From Polaribacter glomeratus (lineage in GTDB: Bacteria > Bacteroidota > Bacteroidia > Flavobacteriales > Flavobacteriaceae): 64,000 bases of DNA. A model generated the notes under the pieces. The model was not told where the DNA came from and searched no databases. It worked only from the letters and a program-made list of their open reading frames with translations. How positions within the stretch are numbered: the stretch's first letter is position 1; the number at the start of each line of letters is the position of its first letter. The stretch is taken from the NCBI RefSeq assembly GCF_002954665.1, contig NZ_MSCM01000002.1, forward strand, positions 1,048,938-1,112,937. The letters are read 5' to 3'. Made by a program: the position numbers and the translations under genes. Positions 1-8,312 of the stretch are shown piece after piece.

Positions 1-145
1 TTCTAATATGTTCACTTATTGTAGCTTTAGATTTTAAAAATAAATCTTGCATCTGTAATTGTGAAAGCCAAACAGTATCTTTATCTAAATTTACTTGAAC
101 CTCTATGCCGTCTTTAGATTTAAAAATATCTATTTTACTTTTCAC
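1..145 (-). CDS. RhuM-family protein, N-terminal part (runs off the window)
   Basis: An open frame enters from the left edge. It reads 48 codons from a GTG at 145 and has an in-frame TAG a few codons upstream of that GTG. The peptide contains VWLSQLQMQDLF followed by KATISEHI. This is the winged-helix-like start typical of the RhuM/virulence-associated family (usually about 330 aa), which often sits beside toxin or restriction islands. Only the beginning is visible, so it cannot be said whether the gene is intact. The GTG start is inferred, because no ATG lies between the upstream stop and the conserved motif. Confidence 0.5.
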   Translation of the reverse strand, partial: MKSKIDIFKSKDGIEVQVNLDKDTVWLSQLQMQDLFLKSKATISEHIR

Positions 146-229
146 AATTGGATTTTTAATCTAGGGTTTAATTAATTTTTATCACTTTTAAACTAATGTA
201 TTTTTTACACTAGTTCAAAATGCATTTTC

Positions 230-1387
230 TTATTTACTAATTACCCTAATCGTTTCTTTAACCTGCTGTGCTATTTTTCTAGCTTTATCAATATCTGCAT
301 TTACAATGGTAACATGACCCATTTTTCTGAACGGACGTGTTTCTTTCTTCCCATAAATGTGAGGTGTAACGCCATCAATTTTTAAAATTTCTTCTATATT
401 TTGATAAATTACATCTCCAGAAAATCCTTCTTCGCCAACTAAATTTACCATAATTCCGGCAACTTTACTTGCCGTGTTTCCTAACGGAAGATTTAAAATT
501 GATCGTAAATGTTGTTCAAATTGATTGGTATAACTTGCTTCAATTGAATAATGCCCAGAATTATGTGGTCTTGGTGCCACTTCATTTACTAATATTTCGT
601 TGGTTTCTGTTTGAAACATTTCTACAGCTAACAAACCAATAAAATCTAAATCCTTCACAACTTTTAAAGCCAAATCTTGTGCCTTTTTTGCAACAGATTC
701 TTCAATTCTTGCAGGGCAAATTACATATTCTACTTGGTTTGCTTCTGGATGAAACTCCATTTCAACAACAGGATATGTTTTGGTTTCGCCATCAGCATTT
801 CTTGCAACGATGACTGCTAGTTCATTTTTAAACGGAATTAATTGTTCCGTAATACACTCTACATTTGGTAAAGATTCTAAATCAGCAAAACTTCTAACAA
901 TTTTTACGCCGTTGCCATCATAGCCAAAACGAGCCGCTTTCCATACAAAAGGAAAACTAATAATGCTATTTTCTAAACAGTGATGCAATTCTTCTAAGTA
1001 AGCAAAATGAGAAAAAGGGGCAGTCGGAATTTGATGATCAAAGTAAAAGTGTTTTTGTCTGGCTTTACTTTGAATAATGCGTAAATCTTTAGGTTTTGGA
1101 TAAATCGTTAATCCTTCTGCTTGTAACTTATCTAAAGCATCAATATTTACGTTTTCAATTTCAATGGTTAAAATATCTACGGTTTTACCAAAGTTGTAAA
1201 CAGCATCAAAATCTAACAAATCTCCAACTACAAAATTATTGCAAATTTGTGCACAAGGTGCATTTGGATTGCCATCTAAAATTGAAGTATAAATGTCAAA
1301 TTTTTGAGTTTCGGTAAGCAGCATTCTTCCTAATTGACCTCCGCCTAAAATGCCTAATTTAAAATCAGAAGAAAAATAATTTTTCAC
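230..1387 (-). CDS. purK: 5-(carboxyamino)imidazole ribonucleotide synthase PurK
   Basis: This ATP-grasp enzyme of purine synthesis converts AIR, ATP and bicarbonate to N5-CAIR in the cytoplasm. The N-terminal Rossmann-like signature GILGGGQLGRML is present. ATP-grasp features follow in the middle, including FVWKAARFGYDGNGV and the metal-binding LVNEVAPRPHNSGH. The open frame extends to a TTG at 1411, but I prefer the GTG at 1387. It gives MKNYFSSDFKLGILGGG, the start expected for flavobacterial homologues, and a protein of about 385 aa. The gene stands alone, and its purE partner is not in the window. The product call is secure; the start is inferred. Confidence 0.93.
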   Translation of the reverse strand: MKNYFSSDFKLGILGGGQLGRMLLTETQKFDIYTSILDGNPNAPCAQICNNFVVGDLLDFDAVYNFGKTVDILTIEIENVNIDALDKLQAEGLTIYPKPKDLRIIQSKARQKHFYFDHQIPTAPFSHFAYLEELHHCLENSIISFPFVWKAARFGYDGNGVKIVRSFADLESLPNVECITEQLIPFKNELAVIVARNADGETKTYPVVEMEFHPEANQVEYVICPARIEESVAKKAQDLALKVVKDLDFIGLLAVEMFQTETNEILVNEVAPRPHNSGHYSIEASYTNQFEQHLRSILNLPLGNTASKVAGIMVNLVGEEGFSGDVIYQNIEEILKIDGVTPHIYGKKETRPFRKMGHVTIVNADIDKARKIAQQVKETIRVISK

Positions 1388-1436
1388 GTTTACTATTTTG
1401 TATTTAAGCAAAAATAAGCATCTATTTTTAGGTATG

Positions 1437-1853
1437 CTAAAAATTACTGATTCTAATTACTGATCCATTTTTTGTAACTCTGTATTCTATTGCAGGGCAT
1501 TGAAATCCATCGGTTTGTGGTGCTCCGCCAAAATCTAGACTGTATTTACTTTTATCGCAAGCGCACTGTAAAAGGCGGTTTTCAAAAGTCATAGCGGTAG
1601 CGCAATCATTACTTGGGCAAAGCCTATCGAAAGCAACAAAATCTCGTCCGTTTTTGTTAAATATTAAAATTCCTTTACTTCCTCCAGAAAGTTGCACAGA
1701 ACCTCCAGGAGTTTGCGCGTTTATCATCTCTGGATTATTTAAATCGGTAACAAGATTTAAAGGCAAAGATTGTATACAGTTTCCTAAATTGGTTGTATCA
1801 GAGCAATTTAAAAACAAACAAATGCTTAACAAAAAGACTATTTTTTTTAACAT
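1437..1853 (-). CDS. Rieske-fold-like lipoprotein lacking the His ligands
   Basis: This 138-aa protein has a lipoprotein signal peptide ending in LFLNC, so it is probably anchored in the inner or outer membrane facing the periplasm. Residues from about 45 onward look like a Rieske domain: a beta sandwich with two Cys-containing loops. However, the canonical CxH and CxxH pairs are replaced by LCPSNDC and QCACDKSKYS. The second His position is Asp and the first is Ser, so a normal Rieske 2Fe-2S cluster is unlikely. Similar small lipoproteins occur in Flavobacteriaceae and their function is unknown. It lies head-to-head with greA, separated by about 110 bp that contain the greA promoter. Confidence 0.6.
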   Translation of the reverse strand: MLKKIVFLLSICLFLNCSDTTNLGNCIQSLPLNLVTDLNNPEMINAQTPGGSVQLSGGSKGILIFNKNGRDFVAFDRLCPSNDCATAMTFENRLLQCACDKSKYSLDFGGAPQTDGFQCPAIEYRVTKNGSVIRISNF

Positions 1854-1881
1854 ATTTAGTTCTCAGTTTTTATAAAAACGA

Positions 1882-1910
1882 TTGCAAGTTACAAATATTT
1901 TGTACATTTG
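1882..1910 (+). promoter_or_regulatory. Bacteroidota-type promoter for greA
   Basis: TTG at 1882 and TACATTTG at 1903-1910 match the -33 TTG and -7 TAnnTTTG elements of the Bacteroidota primary sigma factor. The spacing of 21 bp between their starts is similar to that at tRNA-Cys and rplM in this window (22 bp each). Transcription would begin just before the hairpin at 1918. Confidence 0.6.
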
Positions 1911-1917
1911 TAATCTA

Positions 1918-1948
1918 ATCTCATTCCTGTGAAGGCAATGGGATTTTT
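1918..1948 (+). promoter_or_regulatory. Attenuator-like hairpin in the greA 5' leader
   Basis: The arms ATCTCATTCCT and AGGCAATGGGAT (1918-1928 and 1933-1944) pair with one C-C mismatch and G-U pairs around a GTGA loop. TTTTT follows at 1944-1948. The hairpin lies between the predicted greA transcription start and the greA ATG at 1963, so it looks like an intrinsic terminator inside the leader. The stem is imperfect and could instead be a chance structure. Confidence 0.4.
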
Positions 1949-1962
1949 AAATTATAGAAATT

Positions 1963-2439
1963 ATGAGTGACATATCTTATTATTCTCCAGAAGGATTGAA
2001 AAAGTTAAAGGACGAATTGCTAAAGTTAGAGCAAGTTGAGCGCCCAAGAGTAACACAAGAAATTGCGGATGCAAGAGACAAAGGTGATTTGAGTGAAAAT
2101 GCAGAATATCATGCTGCAAAAGAAGAGCAGTCTCATTTAGAGTTTAAAATTGCCAAATTAAAAAATGTAATATCGAATGCACGTATTATTGATGAAAGTC
2201 AGTTAGATACTTCTAAAATATTGATTCATTCTATTGTAAAAATTAAAAATGCTACAAACGGAATGGAGTTTAGCTACACTTTAGTGGCAGATTCTGAAAC
2301 GGATGTTAGAAACGGAAAACTTTCTGTAAACTCACCAATTGGTAAAGGTTTATTAGGAAAAGAAGTAGGAGATATTGCAGAAATTCAAGTTCCAAATGGA
2401 ATTATGAAGTTTGAAGTTATGGAGATTTCTAGAAAATAA
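1963..2439 (+). CDS. greA: Transcription elongation factor GreA
   Basis: This 158-aa protein binds the secondary channel of RNA polymerase and stimulates cleavage of backtracked transcripts. The N-terminal coiled coil (about residues 10-75) carries the acidic tip motif GDLSENAEYH. The C-terminal FKBP-like domain includes the usual SPIGKGLLGKEVGD segment. The length is normal for the family. The start is the ATG directly preceded by an A/T-rich stretch. A strong intrinsic terminator follows at 2470, so it is probably a single-gene transcript. Confidence 0.97.
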   Translation: MSDISYYSPEGLKKLKDELLKLEQVERPRVTQEIADARDKGDLSENAEYHAAKEEQSHLEFKIAKLKNVISNARIIDESQLDTSKILIHSIVKIKNATNGMEFSYTLVADSETDVRNGKLSVNSPIGKGLLGKEVGDIAEIQVPNGIMKFEVMEISRK

Positions 2440-2469
2440 AAGTGGTAAAAAAGAAATGTAACAATATAA

Positions 2470-2506
2470 ATTCGGATTTTGGCAATGCCAAAATCCGAAT
2501 TCTTTT
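2470..2506 (+). terminator. Intrinsic terminator after greA
   Basis: A perfect 15-bp stem (ATTCGGATTTTGGCA with its reverse complement) around a single-base loop occupies 2470-2500. It is followed by a T-rich run. It separates greA from the HIT gene. Confidence 0.85.
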
Positions 2507-2534
2507 TTATATTTACTAATAACTAATAACCAAT

Positions 2535-2924
2535 ATGAGCATATTCACAAAAATAATTACAGGCGAAATACCAAGTTATAAAGTAGCAGAAGATGCTAAT
2601 TTTATTGCTTTTTTAGACATCAATCCAAATGCAAAAGGACATACTTTAGTAGTTCCTAAAAAGGAAGTAAACAAGCTTTTTGATTTGTCAAAAGAGGAAT
2701 ATACCCAACTAATGGATTTCTCTTACCGAGTAGCAAAAGCATTAGAAAAAACAGTTGTTTGTAAACGAATTGGTATGAGCGTAATTGGTTTAGAAGTGCC
2801 TCATGTTCATGTGCATTTAATTCCGTTAAACGCCATGGCGGATATACAATTTGCTCAAAAAATAAAATTGACAAATGACGAGTTTGTTAGTTTGGCTAAA
2901 AGTATTTCTGATAATTTTAATTAA
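2535..2924 (+). CDS. HIT-family nucleotide hydrolase/transferase
   Basis: This 129-aa histidine-triad protein has the catalytic HVHVHLIP motif near residues 92-99. The amino-terminal pattern SIFTKIITGEIPSYKV is typical of HinT/HIT proteins. Family members hydrolyse nucleoside phosphoramidates or dinucleotides in the cytoplasm; the physiological substrate here is unknown. The length is normal. It follows greA on the same strand after a terminator, so it probably has its own promoter. Confidence 0.93.
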   Translation: MSIFTKIITGEIPSYKVAEDANFIAFLDINPNAKGHTLVVPKKEVNKLFDLSKEEYTQLMDFSYRVAKALEKTVVCKRIGMSVIGLEVPHVHVHLIPLNAMADIQFAQKIKLTNDEFVSLAKSISDNFN

Positions 2925-2966
2925 TTGCTTATTTTAGCTACGTAAATATTTCAGATTTGACGAATT

Positions 2967-4124
2967 CTATACTTGATTTAATAAAATTTGAAAAGTAGTT
3001 CCTTTGTCGATTTCAGATTTTTTAACGAATATTTTTCCATTATGATAATCCTCTACAATTCTTTTTGAGAGCGATAATCCTAATCCCCAACCACGTTTTT
3101 TTGTTGTAAAACCGGGTTTAAATATTTGTTTAAACATTTTTTTGGGCATTCCTTTTCCTGTATCAGAAATATTAATTTTCACTTTTTTACCAAAGCTTTC
3201 AATACGTAAGGTTAATTCGCCTTTTCCAGACATCGCGTCTATGGAATTTTTGATAAGGTTTTCTATAACCCATCCAAATAACTCTAAGTTTATTTTTGTT
3301 TGAAGATCTTCATCTGAAGTAGAAAATGAAAATGTAATTTGTTTAGAACTTCTAGATTCTAAATAATCGAAAGTTTGTTTTGTAATTTCTACAATATTAT
3401 TCTTTTTTAACTCTGGAACCGAACCAATTTTCGAAAACCGATTTGCAATTGTATTTAATCGATGCACATCTTTTTCAATTTCGGCGATGTACGTTTCATT
3501 TACTTTTTCAATTTTTAAAATAGCAATCCATCCTAATAAAGAAGACAAAGGTGTGCCTATTTGATGTGCCGTTTCTTTTGCCATTCCTGTCCATAGCTTA
3601 TTGGTTTCAGAGGCTTTATTAGAACTATAAAACAGGTAAATTACAGCTAAGAATAGTACTAAAATAAGTAAAAAAGCAAGCGGATAATAGGTTAGTTTAT
3701 CTAATAAATCTGAATCTCGATAATAAATATAATCAGTTTTCCCTAAATATTCAACCAAAATAGGTTGGTTTTGGCTTTTCATAATCGCCAGTTGTTTTTT
3801 CAAATATTCAGGATCTTTTTCTTTAACCGTGTCTAAATTATTAGAACCTTTAATATTGCCATCAGCATCCACTAAAATAAATGGAATATCTTTTGTTCTA
3901 CTAATAATTTTTAAAGGTAATTCAGAAATATTTTGGTCTAATTCTTCAATGCTTACCGTTCTTAATTCTTTAATTGCTTCGCCATGAATTTCCATTTTGG
4001 CTCTTTCCGCTTTTTTAAATTTTTGAAAAAAAGTGTAGGTATTCCAAAGAATTAAAGAGACAATTATAAACGAAATTATAATGGTAAATCGCTTAAAAAA
4101 AAGTGTTTTAGAGTAAATTTTCAT
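2967..4124 (-). CDS. Membrane sensor histidine kinase
   Basis: This protein has two transmembrane segments, at about residues 10-30 and 145-170, flanking a periplasmic sensor region of roughly 110 residues. A HisKA-type box AHQIGTPLSSL follows, with the likely phosphoacceptor His187 counted from the Met at 4124. The HATPase domain shows NLIKNSIDAM, DTGKGM and GWGLGLSLSKR. The open frame extends to 4160, but the Met at 4124 (MKIYSKTLFF) gives a normal positively charged N-terminus. No response regulator is adjacent, so it is an orphan kinase in this window. Confidence 0.88.
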   Translation of the reverse strand: MKIYSKTLFFKRFTIIISFIIVSLILWNTYTFFQKFKKAERAKMEIHGEAIKELRTVSIEELDQNISELPLKIISRTKDIPFILVDADGNIKGSNNLDTVKEKDPEYLKKQLAIMKSQNQPILVEYLGKTDYIYYRDSDLLDKLTYYPLAFLLILVLFLAVIYLFYSSNKASETNKLWTGMAKETAHQIGTPLSSLLGWIAILKIEKVNETYIAEIEKDVHRLNTIANRFSKIGSVPELKKNNIVEITKQTFDYLESRSSKQITFSFSTSDEDLQTKINLELFGWVIENLIKNSIDAMSGKGELTLRIESFGKKVKINISDTGKGMPKKMFKQIFKPGFTTKKRGWGLGLSLSKRIVEDYHNGKIFVKKSEIDKGTTFQILLNQV

Positions 4125-4203
4125 CAAAACAAATATAAAGGTTTCTTCTTTATAACTCATTTCAAGATTTGATAGTATCTTTACCTATCTAAAAATTTTA
4201 CAA

Positions 4204-5064
4204 ATGCTTACTATAGATCCAAAAGAAATAGCCACAGGCAAATTGCATGGTTATTTGTTAGGTGCCATTGCGCCTAGACCAATTGCTTTTGCAAGTACCA
4301 TTGATGCAAATGGAAACCCAAATTTATCGCCATTTAGCTTTTTTAATGTGTTTGGCTCTAATCCGCCAATATTAATTTTTTCTCCTGCACGAAGAGTTAG
4401 AGACAACACTACAAAAGACACTTTAGAGAACGCTTTAGAAACCAAAGAAGTGGTTATAAATGTGGTAAATTATGCTATTGTGCAACAAATGTCTTTAAGT
4501 AGTACAGAATATCCAAAAGGTGTAAATGAGTTTGATAAAGCAGGTTTTACAATGTTGCCTTCTGATGAAATTAAACCATTTAGAGTGGCAGAATCTCCTG
4601 TGCAATTTGAGTGTAAAGTAAAGGATGTTATTTTTACAGGTGATAAAGGCGGCGCAGGAAATTTAATTGTTTGTGAAGTTGTAAAAATTCATATTTCTGA
4701 AGATGTTTTAGCGGATGATGGCAGTATTGATCAGCATAAAATAGATTTAGTAGCAAGAGCAGGAGGTAGTTATTACACGAGAGCAAGAGATGGTTTTTTC
4801 GAAATTCCGAAACCAGTTTCTACATTAGGAATTGGGGTTGATGCAATTCCGTTAGAAATTAGAAACAGTAGTGTCTTAACAGGTAACAATTTAGGAATGT
4901 TAGGTAATGTAGAGCAACTACCTAAATTAGACACTGTTAATAACTTTGGAAAAGAACACCCGCAATTTATTGGGTTAGAAATCACAAAAAAACATACATT
5001 TGCTAAAGAGTATTTAAGTAAAAATGATGTAGAAAGTGCTTGGAAAGTGCTTTTATTAAAATAG
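4204..5064 (+). CDS. Flavin reductase-like FMN-binding protein
   Basis: This 286-aa protein belongs to the flavin-reductase-like split-barrel family. The N-terminal half carries PRPIAFASTIDANGNPNLSP and SPARRVRDNTTKDT, typical of FMN-binding members, and the C-terminal half is a family extension. It is a cytoplasmic oxidoreductase with unknown physiological acceptor. It is divergent from the sensor kinase. The DUF3127 gene starts 6 bp after its stop, which suggests co-transcription. Confidence 0.88.
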   Translation: MLTIDPKEIATGKLHGYLLGAIAPRPIAFASTIDANGNPNLSPFSFFNVFGSNPPILIFSPARRVRDNTTKDTLENALETKEVVINVVNYAIVQQMSLSSTEYPKGVNEFDKAGFTMLPSDEIKPFRVAESPVQFECKVKDVIFTGDKGGAGNLIVCEVVKIHISEDVLADDGSIDQHKIDLVARAGGSYYTRARDGFFEIPKPVSTLGIGVDAIPLEIRNSSVLTGNNLGMLGNVEQLPKLDTVNNFGKEHPQFIGLEITKKHTFAKEYLSKNDVESAWKVLLLK

Positions 5065-5069
5065 AAATT

Positions 5070-5438
5070 ATGGAAGTTATTGGTAAAGTAAAATTAATTG
5101 GCGATGTTCAAACATTTGGAACAGGTGGTTTTAAAAAAAGAGAACTAGTTGTAACTACGGATGAGCAATATCCGCAAATGATCATGGTTGAGTTTGTACA
5201 AGACAAAACAGATTTGTTGAACAATTATAAAGTTGGGCAAGATGTAAAGGTGTCTATTAATTTACGTGGTAGAGAGTGGATTAATCCTCAAGGAGAAGCT
5301 AAATATTTTAATGCTATTCAAGGCTGGAGAATAGAAAGTTTAGCTCAAGGATCGTCATCACAAGCTGCACCTCCTGTAGATAAATTTGAAGCTGCATCAA
5401 GCGTGTCTGATGAAGAGCCAGATGATTTACCTTTTTAG
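5070..5438 (+). CDS. DUF3127 protein (predicted OB-fold)
   Basis: This small protein of about 122 aa starts MEVIGKVKLIGDVQTFG. That opening and the segments VEFVQDKTDLL and GREWINPQGEAKYFN are characteristic of DUF3127, a Bacteroidota family predicted to have an OB fold like single-strand-binding proteins. The C-terminus ends in an acidic tail (EEPDDLPF) resembling the protein-interaction tip of SSB. The open frame extends back to 5040 inside the upstream gene; I chose the ATG at 5070 because it starts the conserved domain. The function is not established. Confidence 0.85.
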   Translation: MEVIGKVKLIGDVQTFGTGGFKKRELVVTTDEQYPQMIMVEFVQDKTDLLNNYKVGQDVKVSINLRGREWINPQGEAKYFNAIQGWRIESLAQGSSSQAAPPVDKFEAASSVSDEEPDDLPF

Positions 5439-5483
5439 TAAATAAATTAGAGTACTAGAAAGTTAGATTTCTAGACATAAATA

Positions 5484-5519
5484 AAAAAGAGCGAATTCTT
5501 AATTGAATTCGCTCTTTTT
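5484..5519. terminator. Bidirectional terminator
   Basis: AAAAAAGAGCGAATTC and its reverse complement flank a short TTAATT loop, with A-rich and T-rich edges on both sides. It serves the plus-strand DUF3127 gene and the convergent DUF1456 gene. Confidence 0.8.
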
Positions 5520-5528
5520 GTATAAGAT

Positions 5529-5828
5529 TTAATCTTCTCTTTCCTTTCTTTCTTTTCTTTCTTGTTTTTCTTTTCCTTGCTCAAGATTTTTTTTCTTCTT
5601 TTCGGGCATTGGTCCACGCAAATGAATTACCAATCCGTTTAAAAAATTACGTAAAATTTGATCACCACATTCTACGTATTTATCATGATCTTCATTTCTA
5701 AACAGTGCGCCTAATTCTCCTTTACTAACTTTAAAATCAACCAAAGCACAAATTTCTACAATATCGGTATCTCTTAATTTGTGAGCTACCCTTAATTTTT
5801 TTAAAATATCATTGTTTGTTAATCCCAT
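5529..5828 (-). CDS. DUF1456 family protein (YehS-like, single repeat)
   Basis: This 99-aa protein begins MGLTNNDILKKLRVAHKLRD, matching the DUF1456 repeat found twice in E. coli YehS. Here there is one repeat plus a highly charged Lys/Glu-rich tail of about 25 residues. It is cytoplasmic and its function is unknown. It ends against a bidirectional terminator and lies 18 bp downstream of the VTT-domain gene, probably in one transcript. Confidence 0.85.
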   Translation of the reverse strand: MGLTNNDILKKLRVAHKLRDTDIVEICALVDFKVSKGELGALFRNEDHDKYVECGDQILRNFLNGLVIHLRGPMPEKKKKNLEQGKEKQERKERKERED

Positions 5829-5846
5829 AGCACAAATGTAAGTTTT

Positions 5847-6479
5847 TTAACTGACTACACTAAAAATAGCCCACGCATAAACCGCAAATCTTCCAAATCT
5901 AAATAAACCATAAAGCACAACACTTTTAAACGGATATTTTATCATTCCGGCGGCAAGGCAGGCAATAGAAAAAGGTAATGGTAATACGGCGCCAACTAAA
6001 ATTAATATTCCACCCCATTTACGAGTGTTCTCTAAATTTTTAGCCATTTTAACTTCTAAATATTTCTTAACAGATTTTATTTTTAAAGCAGCCTGACCAA
6101 TAAAATAAGATATTAAACCTCCTGAATAAGAAAGTGTTGCTAAAATTGCTAAATTTAAGAATGGATCGTCTGTTTTTTTAGACCATGCAATAAACATTTC
6201 TGGCGGAATTAAACCCAATAATGTTTCAGAAACAAAGAAGGTTACAAAAATACCTAACCTAGAAAAAGTTTCTGTAAAATGATGCAAACCATCATTTATA
6301 TTATATACATATTTGTTAAATAGAAATATCGCCAAGACAATACCAATAATTGGCAGTATTGCTTTTTTTAAATTAAGACCAACAAACCTGTAAAAGCCAG
6401 TCCTTGAATAATAGTTATGAATCAAGTTTGCTTTTTCGGTATTTGTTTTTTTTCTTTTTCTTCTTCTTAACTTTCGCAT
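5847..6479 (-). CDS. VTT-domain (YqaA-like) membrane protein
   Basis: This 210-aa integral membrane protein has a strongly basic N-terminus (RKLRRRKRKK) and about five hydrophobic segments. The VTT/SNARE-associated Golgi domain shows GLIPPEMFIAW, LSYSGGLISYFIGQ and the late G-P-rich segment GAVLPLPFSIACLAAG. This matches the YqaA/DedA-related group, thought to act in lipid flipping or envelope homeostasis. The specific role is not known. Confidence 0.82.
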   Translation of the reverse strand: MRKLRRRKRKKTNTEKANLIHNYYSRTGFYRFVGLNLKKAILPIIGIVLAIFLFNKYVYNINDGLHHFTETFSRLGIFVTFFVSETLLGLIPPEMFIAWSKKTDDPFLNLAILATLSYSGGLISYFIGQAALKIKSVKKYLEVKMAKNLENTRKWGGILILVGAVLPLPFSIACLAAGMIKYPFKSVVLYGLFRFGRFAVYAWAIFSVVS

Positions 6480-6608
6480 TTTATGAGTTCTACCTAAATT
6501 AAAACAGATTGCAAAAATAAGAACAATATCTGTATAAACATTCTTAATAAAATAACATTAACGCTTTTTTAAATAATTTATTAAATTCGTAGAAAATAAA
6601 CACAAAGC

Positions 6609-7235
6609 ATGATTTGGCTTACTGATGAAATTACTTTTCCTGATTATCAATTTACAACTAAAGATGGTATTATAGCTTTGGGTGGTGATTTATCTGTAGA
6701 AAGATTAATATATGCATACAATAACGGAATATTCCCTTGGTTTTCTGATAATGACCCTATTGTTTGGTATTGTCCTTATAAAAGAATGGTCTTGTATACT
6801 GATGAATTAAAAGTGTCTAAATCGATGCAAAAAATCATTAATAGAAAACAGTTTGTGATCACAGAAAATAAAGCGTTTGAAGAGGTAATTTACAACTGTA
6901 AAAACATCGACAGAAAAGATGGTTTTGGAACTTGGATAACAGACGACATGGAACAAGCGTACATAAATTTACATAAAAAAGGTATCGCAAAATCTATAGA
7001 AGTATGGCTAGATCATACATTAGTTGGTGGTTTATATGGGTTAGAAATTAATAGCATTTTTTGTGGTGAAAGTATGTTTAGTAACGTTTCTAATGTATCA
7101 AAATTGGCTTTTATTTATTTGGCTAAAAATGATAAGTATACACTTATAGATTGCCAAGTTTATAATAATCATTTGGCAAGTTTAGGAGCAAGAGAAATAG
7201 AAAGAGATTTGTTTTTAACCATTTTAAAGGAATAA
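6609..7235 (+). CDS. aat: Leucyl/phenylalanyl-tRNA--protein transferase
   Basis: Aat attaches Leu or Phe to N-terminal Lys/Arg of proteins, marking them for ClpAP/ClpS degradation (N-degron pathway). The family hallmarks are visible: YNNGIFPWFSDNDPIVWYCP near the start and GGLYGLEINSIFCGESMFS in the acyltransferase core. At 208 aa the length is normal for Bacteroidota. The gene is monocistronic and converges on tsf. Confidence 0.96.
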   Translation: MIWLTDEITFPDYQFTTKDGIIALGGDLSVERLIYAYNNGIFPWFSDNDPIVWYCPYKRMVLYTDELKVSKSMQKIINRKQFVITENKAFEEVIYNCKNIDRKDGFGTWITDDMEQAYINLHKKGIAKSIEVWLDHTLVGGLYGLEINSIFCGESMFSNVSNVSKLAFIYLAKNDKYTLIDCQVYNNHLASLGAREIERDLFLTILKE

Positions 7236-7255
7236 TAATTTTTGTTTTTTAAAAC

Positions 7256-7284
7256 AAAAAACCTCGCAAATTTGCGAGGTTTTT
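7256..7284. terminator. Bidirectional terminator between aat and tsf
   Basis: The perfect palindrome ACCTCGCAAATTTGCGAGGT at 7261-7280 is flanked by an A-run and a T-run, so it can terminate both convergent genes. Confidence 0.88.
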
Positions 7285-7304
7285 AATACGTTTAAAATGG
7301 ATTA

Positions 7305-8276
7305 TTATCCTAAAGTTACTCTTTTAAAAGTACTTACTTGAACATCACCATATGTTGCTACATATTGTGCAACGTTTTTCTTATCATCCTTAATAAAAGT
7401 TTGATCTAAAAGACATTGTTCCATATCTAAGGTTGTATTGTCAGCAATAAATCTTTCGATTTTACCTGGTAAAATTTTATCCCAAATTTTCTCAGGTTTT
7501 CCTTCTGCAGTTAATTCAGCTTTAGCATCATTTTCAGCTTGTGCTAAAACCGCTTCATTTAATTGAGACATAGAAATGTATTTAGGAACATTTTTTAAAG
7601 TTTTTCCTAATCTACCTAACTCAATATTATCTTTTTCGATAACAGCAATTCTAGCTTCAGTTTCTGCAGCTACAAAAGCAGGATCGAAATCTTTATAAGA
7701 TAATGTTGTTGCACCCATAGAAGCAACTTGCATTGCTAAATCTTTAGAAAGTTCTTCAGCGTTATCTACAACAGCAGATAAACCAACCAAAGCAGCAATT
7801 TTACCAATGTGTGTATAAGCACCAACATAAGCAGCTTCTACTCTTTCAAAAGCAGTGATTTCTAATTTTTCACCTATAACACCAGTTTGTTCAACCAATT
7901 TATCAGCAACAGACATTCCTCCAAAATCAGCAGCTAAGAAAGATTCTTTACTATCATGATTTAAAGCAATATCAGCAAATTGACTACCTAAGTTTACAAA
8001 AGCTTCGTTTTTACCAACAAAGTCAGTTTCACAAGCCAAAACGATTGCTACACCTGCAGTGTTTTCGTCGTTTATTTTTGTTACTGCAACTCCTTCTGTA
8101 GAATCTCTATCAGCTCTTTTTGCAGCAATTTTTTGACCTTGTTTACGTAAAACATCAATTGCTTTATCAAAGTCGTTACCAGCCTCAACTAATGCCTTTT
8201 TACAGTCCATCATTCCAGCACCAGTAGCTTCTCTTAAGTTTTTAACATCAGCAGCACTAACTTTTACTGTTTCCAT
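7305..8276 (-). CDS. tsf: Translation elongation factor Ts
   Basis: EF-Ts is the nucleotide-exchange factor for EF-Tu. The UBA-like N-terminus shows VKNLREATGAGMMDCKKAL, followed by the core with TDFVGKNEAF. At 323 aa it carries the longer C-terminal region common in Bacteroidota. It is 36 bp downstream of rpsB, in the conserved rpsB-tsf order, and ends at a bidirectional terminator. Confidence 0.97.
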   Translation of the reverse strand: METVKVSAADVKNLREATGAGMMDCKKALVEAGNDFDKAIDVLRKQGQKIAAKRADRDSTEGVAVTKINDENTAGVAIVLACETDFVGKNEAFVNLGSQFADIALNHDSKESFLAADFGGMSVADKLVEQTGVIGEKLEITAFERVEAAYVGAYTHIGKIAALVGLSAVVDNAEELSKDLAMQVASMGATTLSYKDFDPAFVAAETEARIAVIEKDNIELGRLGKTLKNVPKYISMSQLNEAVLAQAENDAKAELTAEGKPEKIWDKILPGKIERFIADNTTLDMEQCLLDQTFIKDDKKNVAQYVATYGDVQVSTFKRVTLG

Positions 8277-8312
8277 GTTACTTTATATTTTAAAGATTAT
8301 AATTTATTTTGT

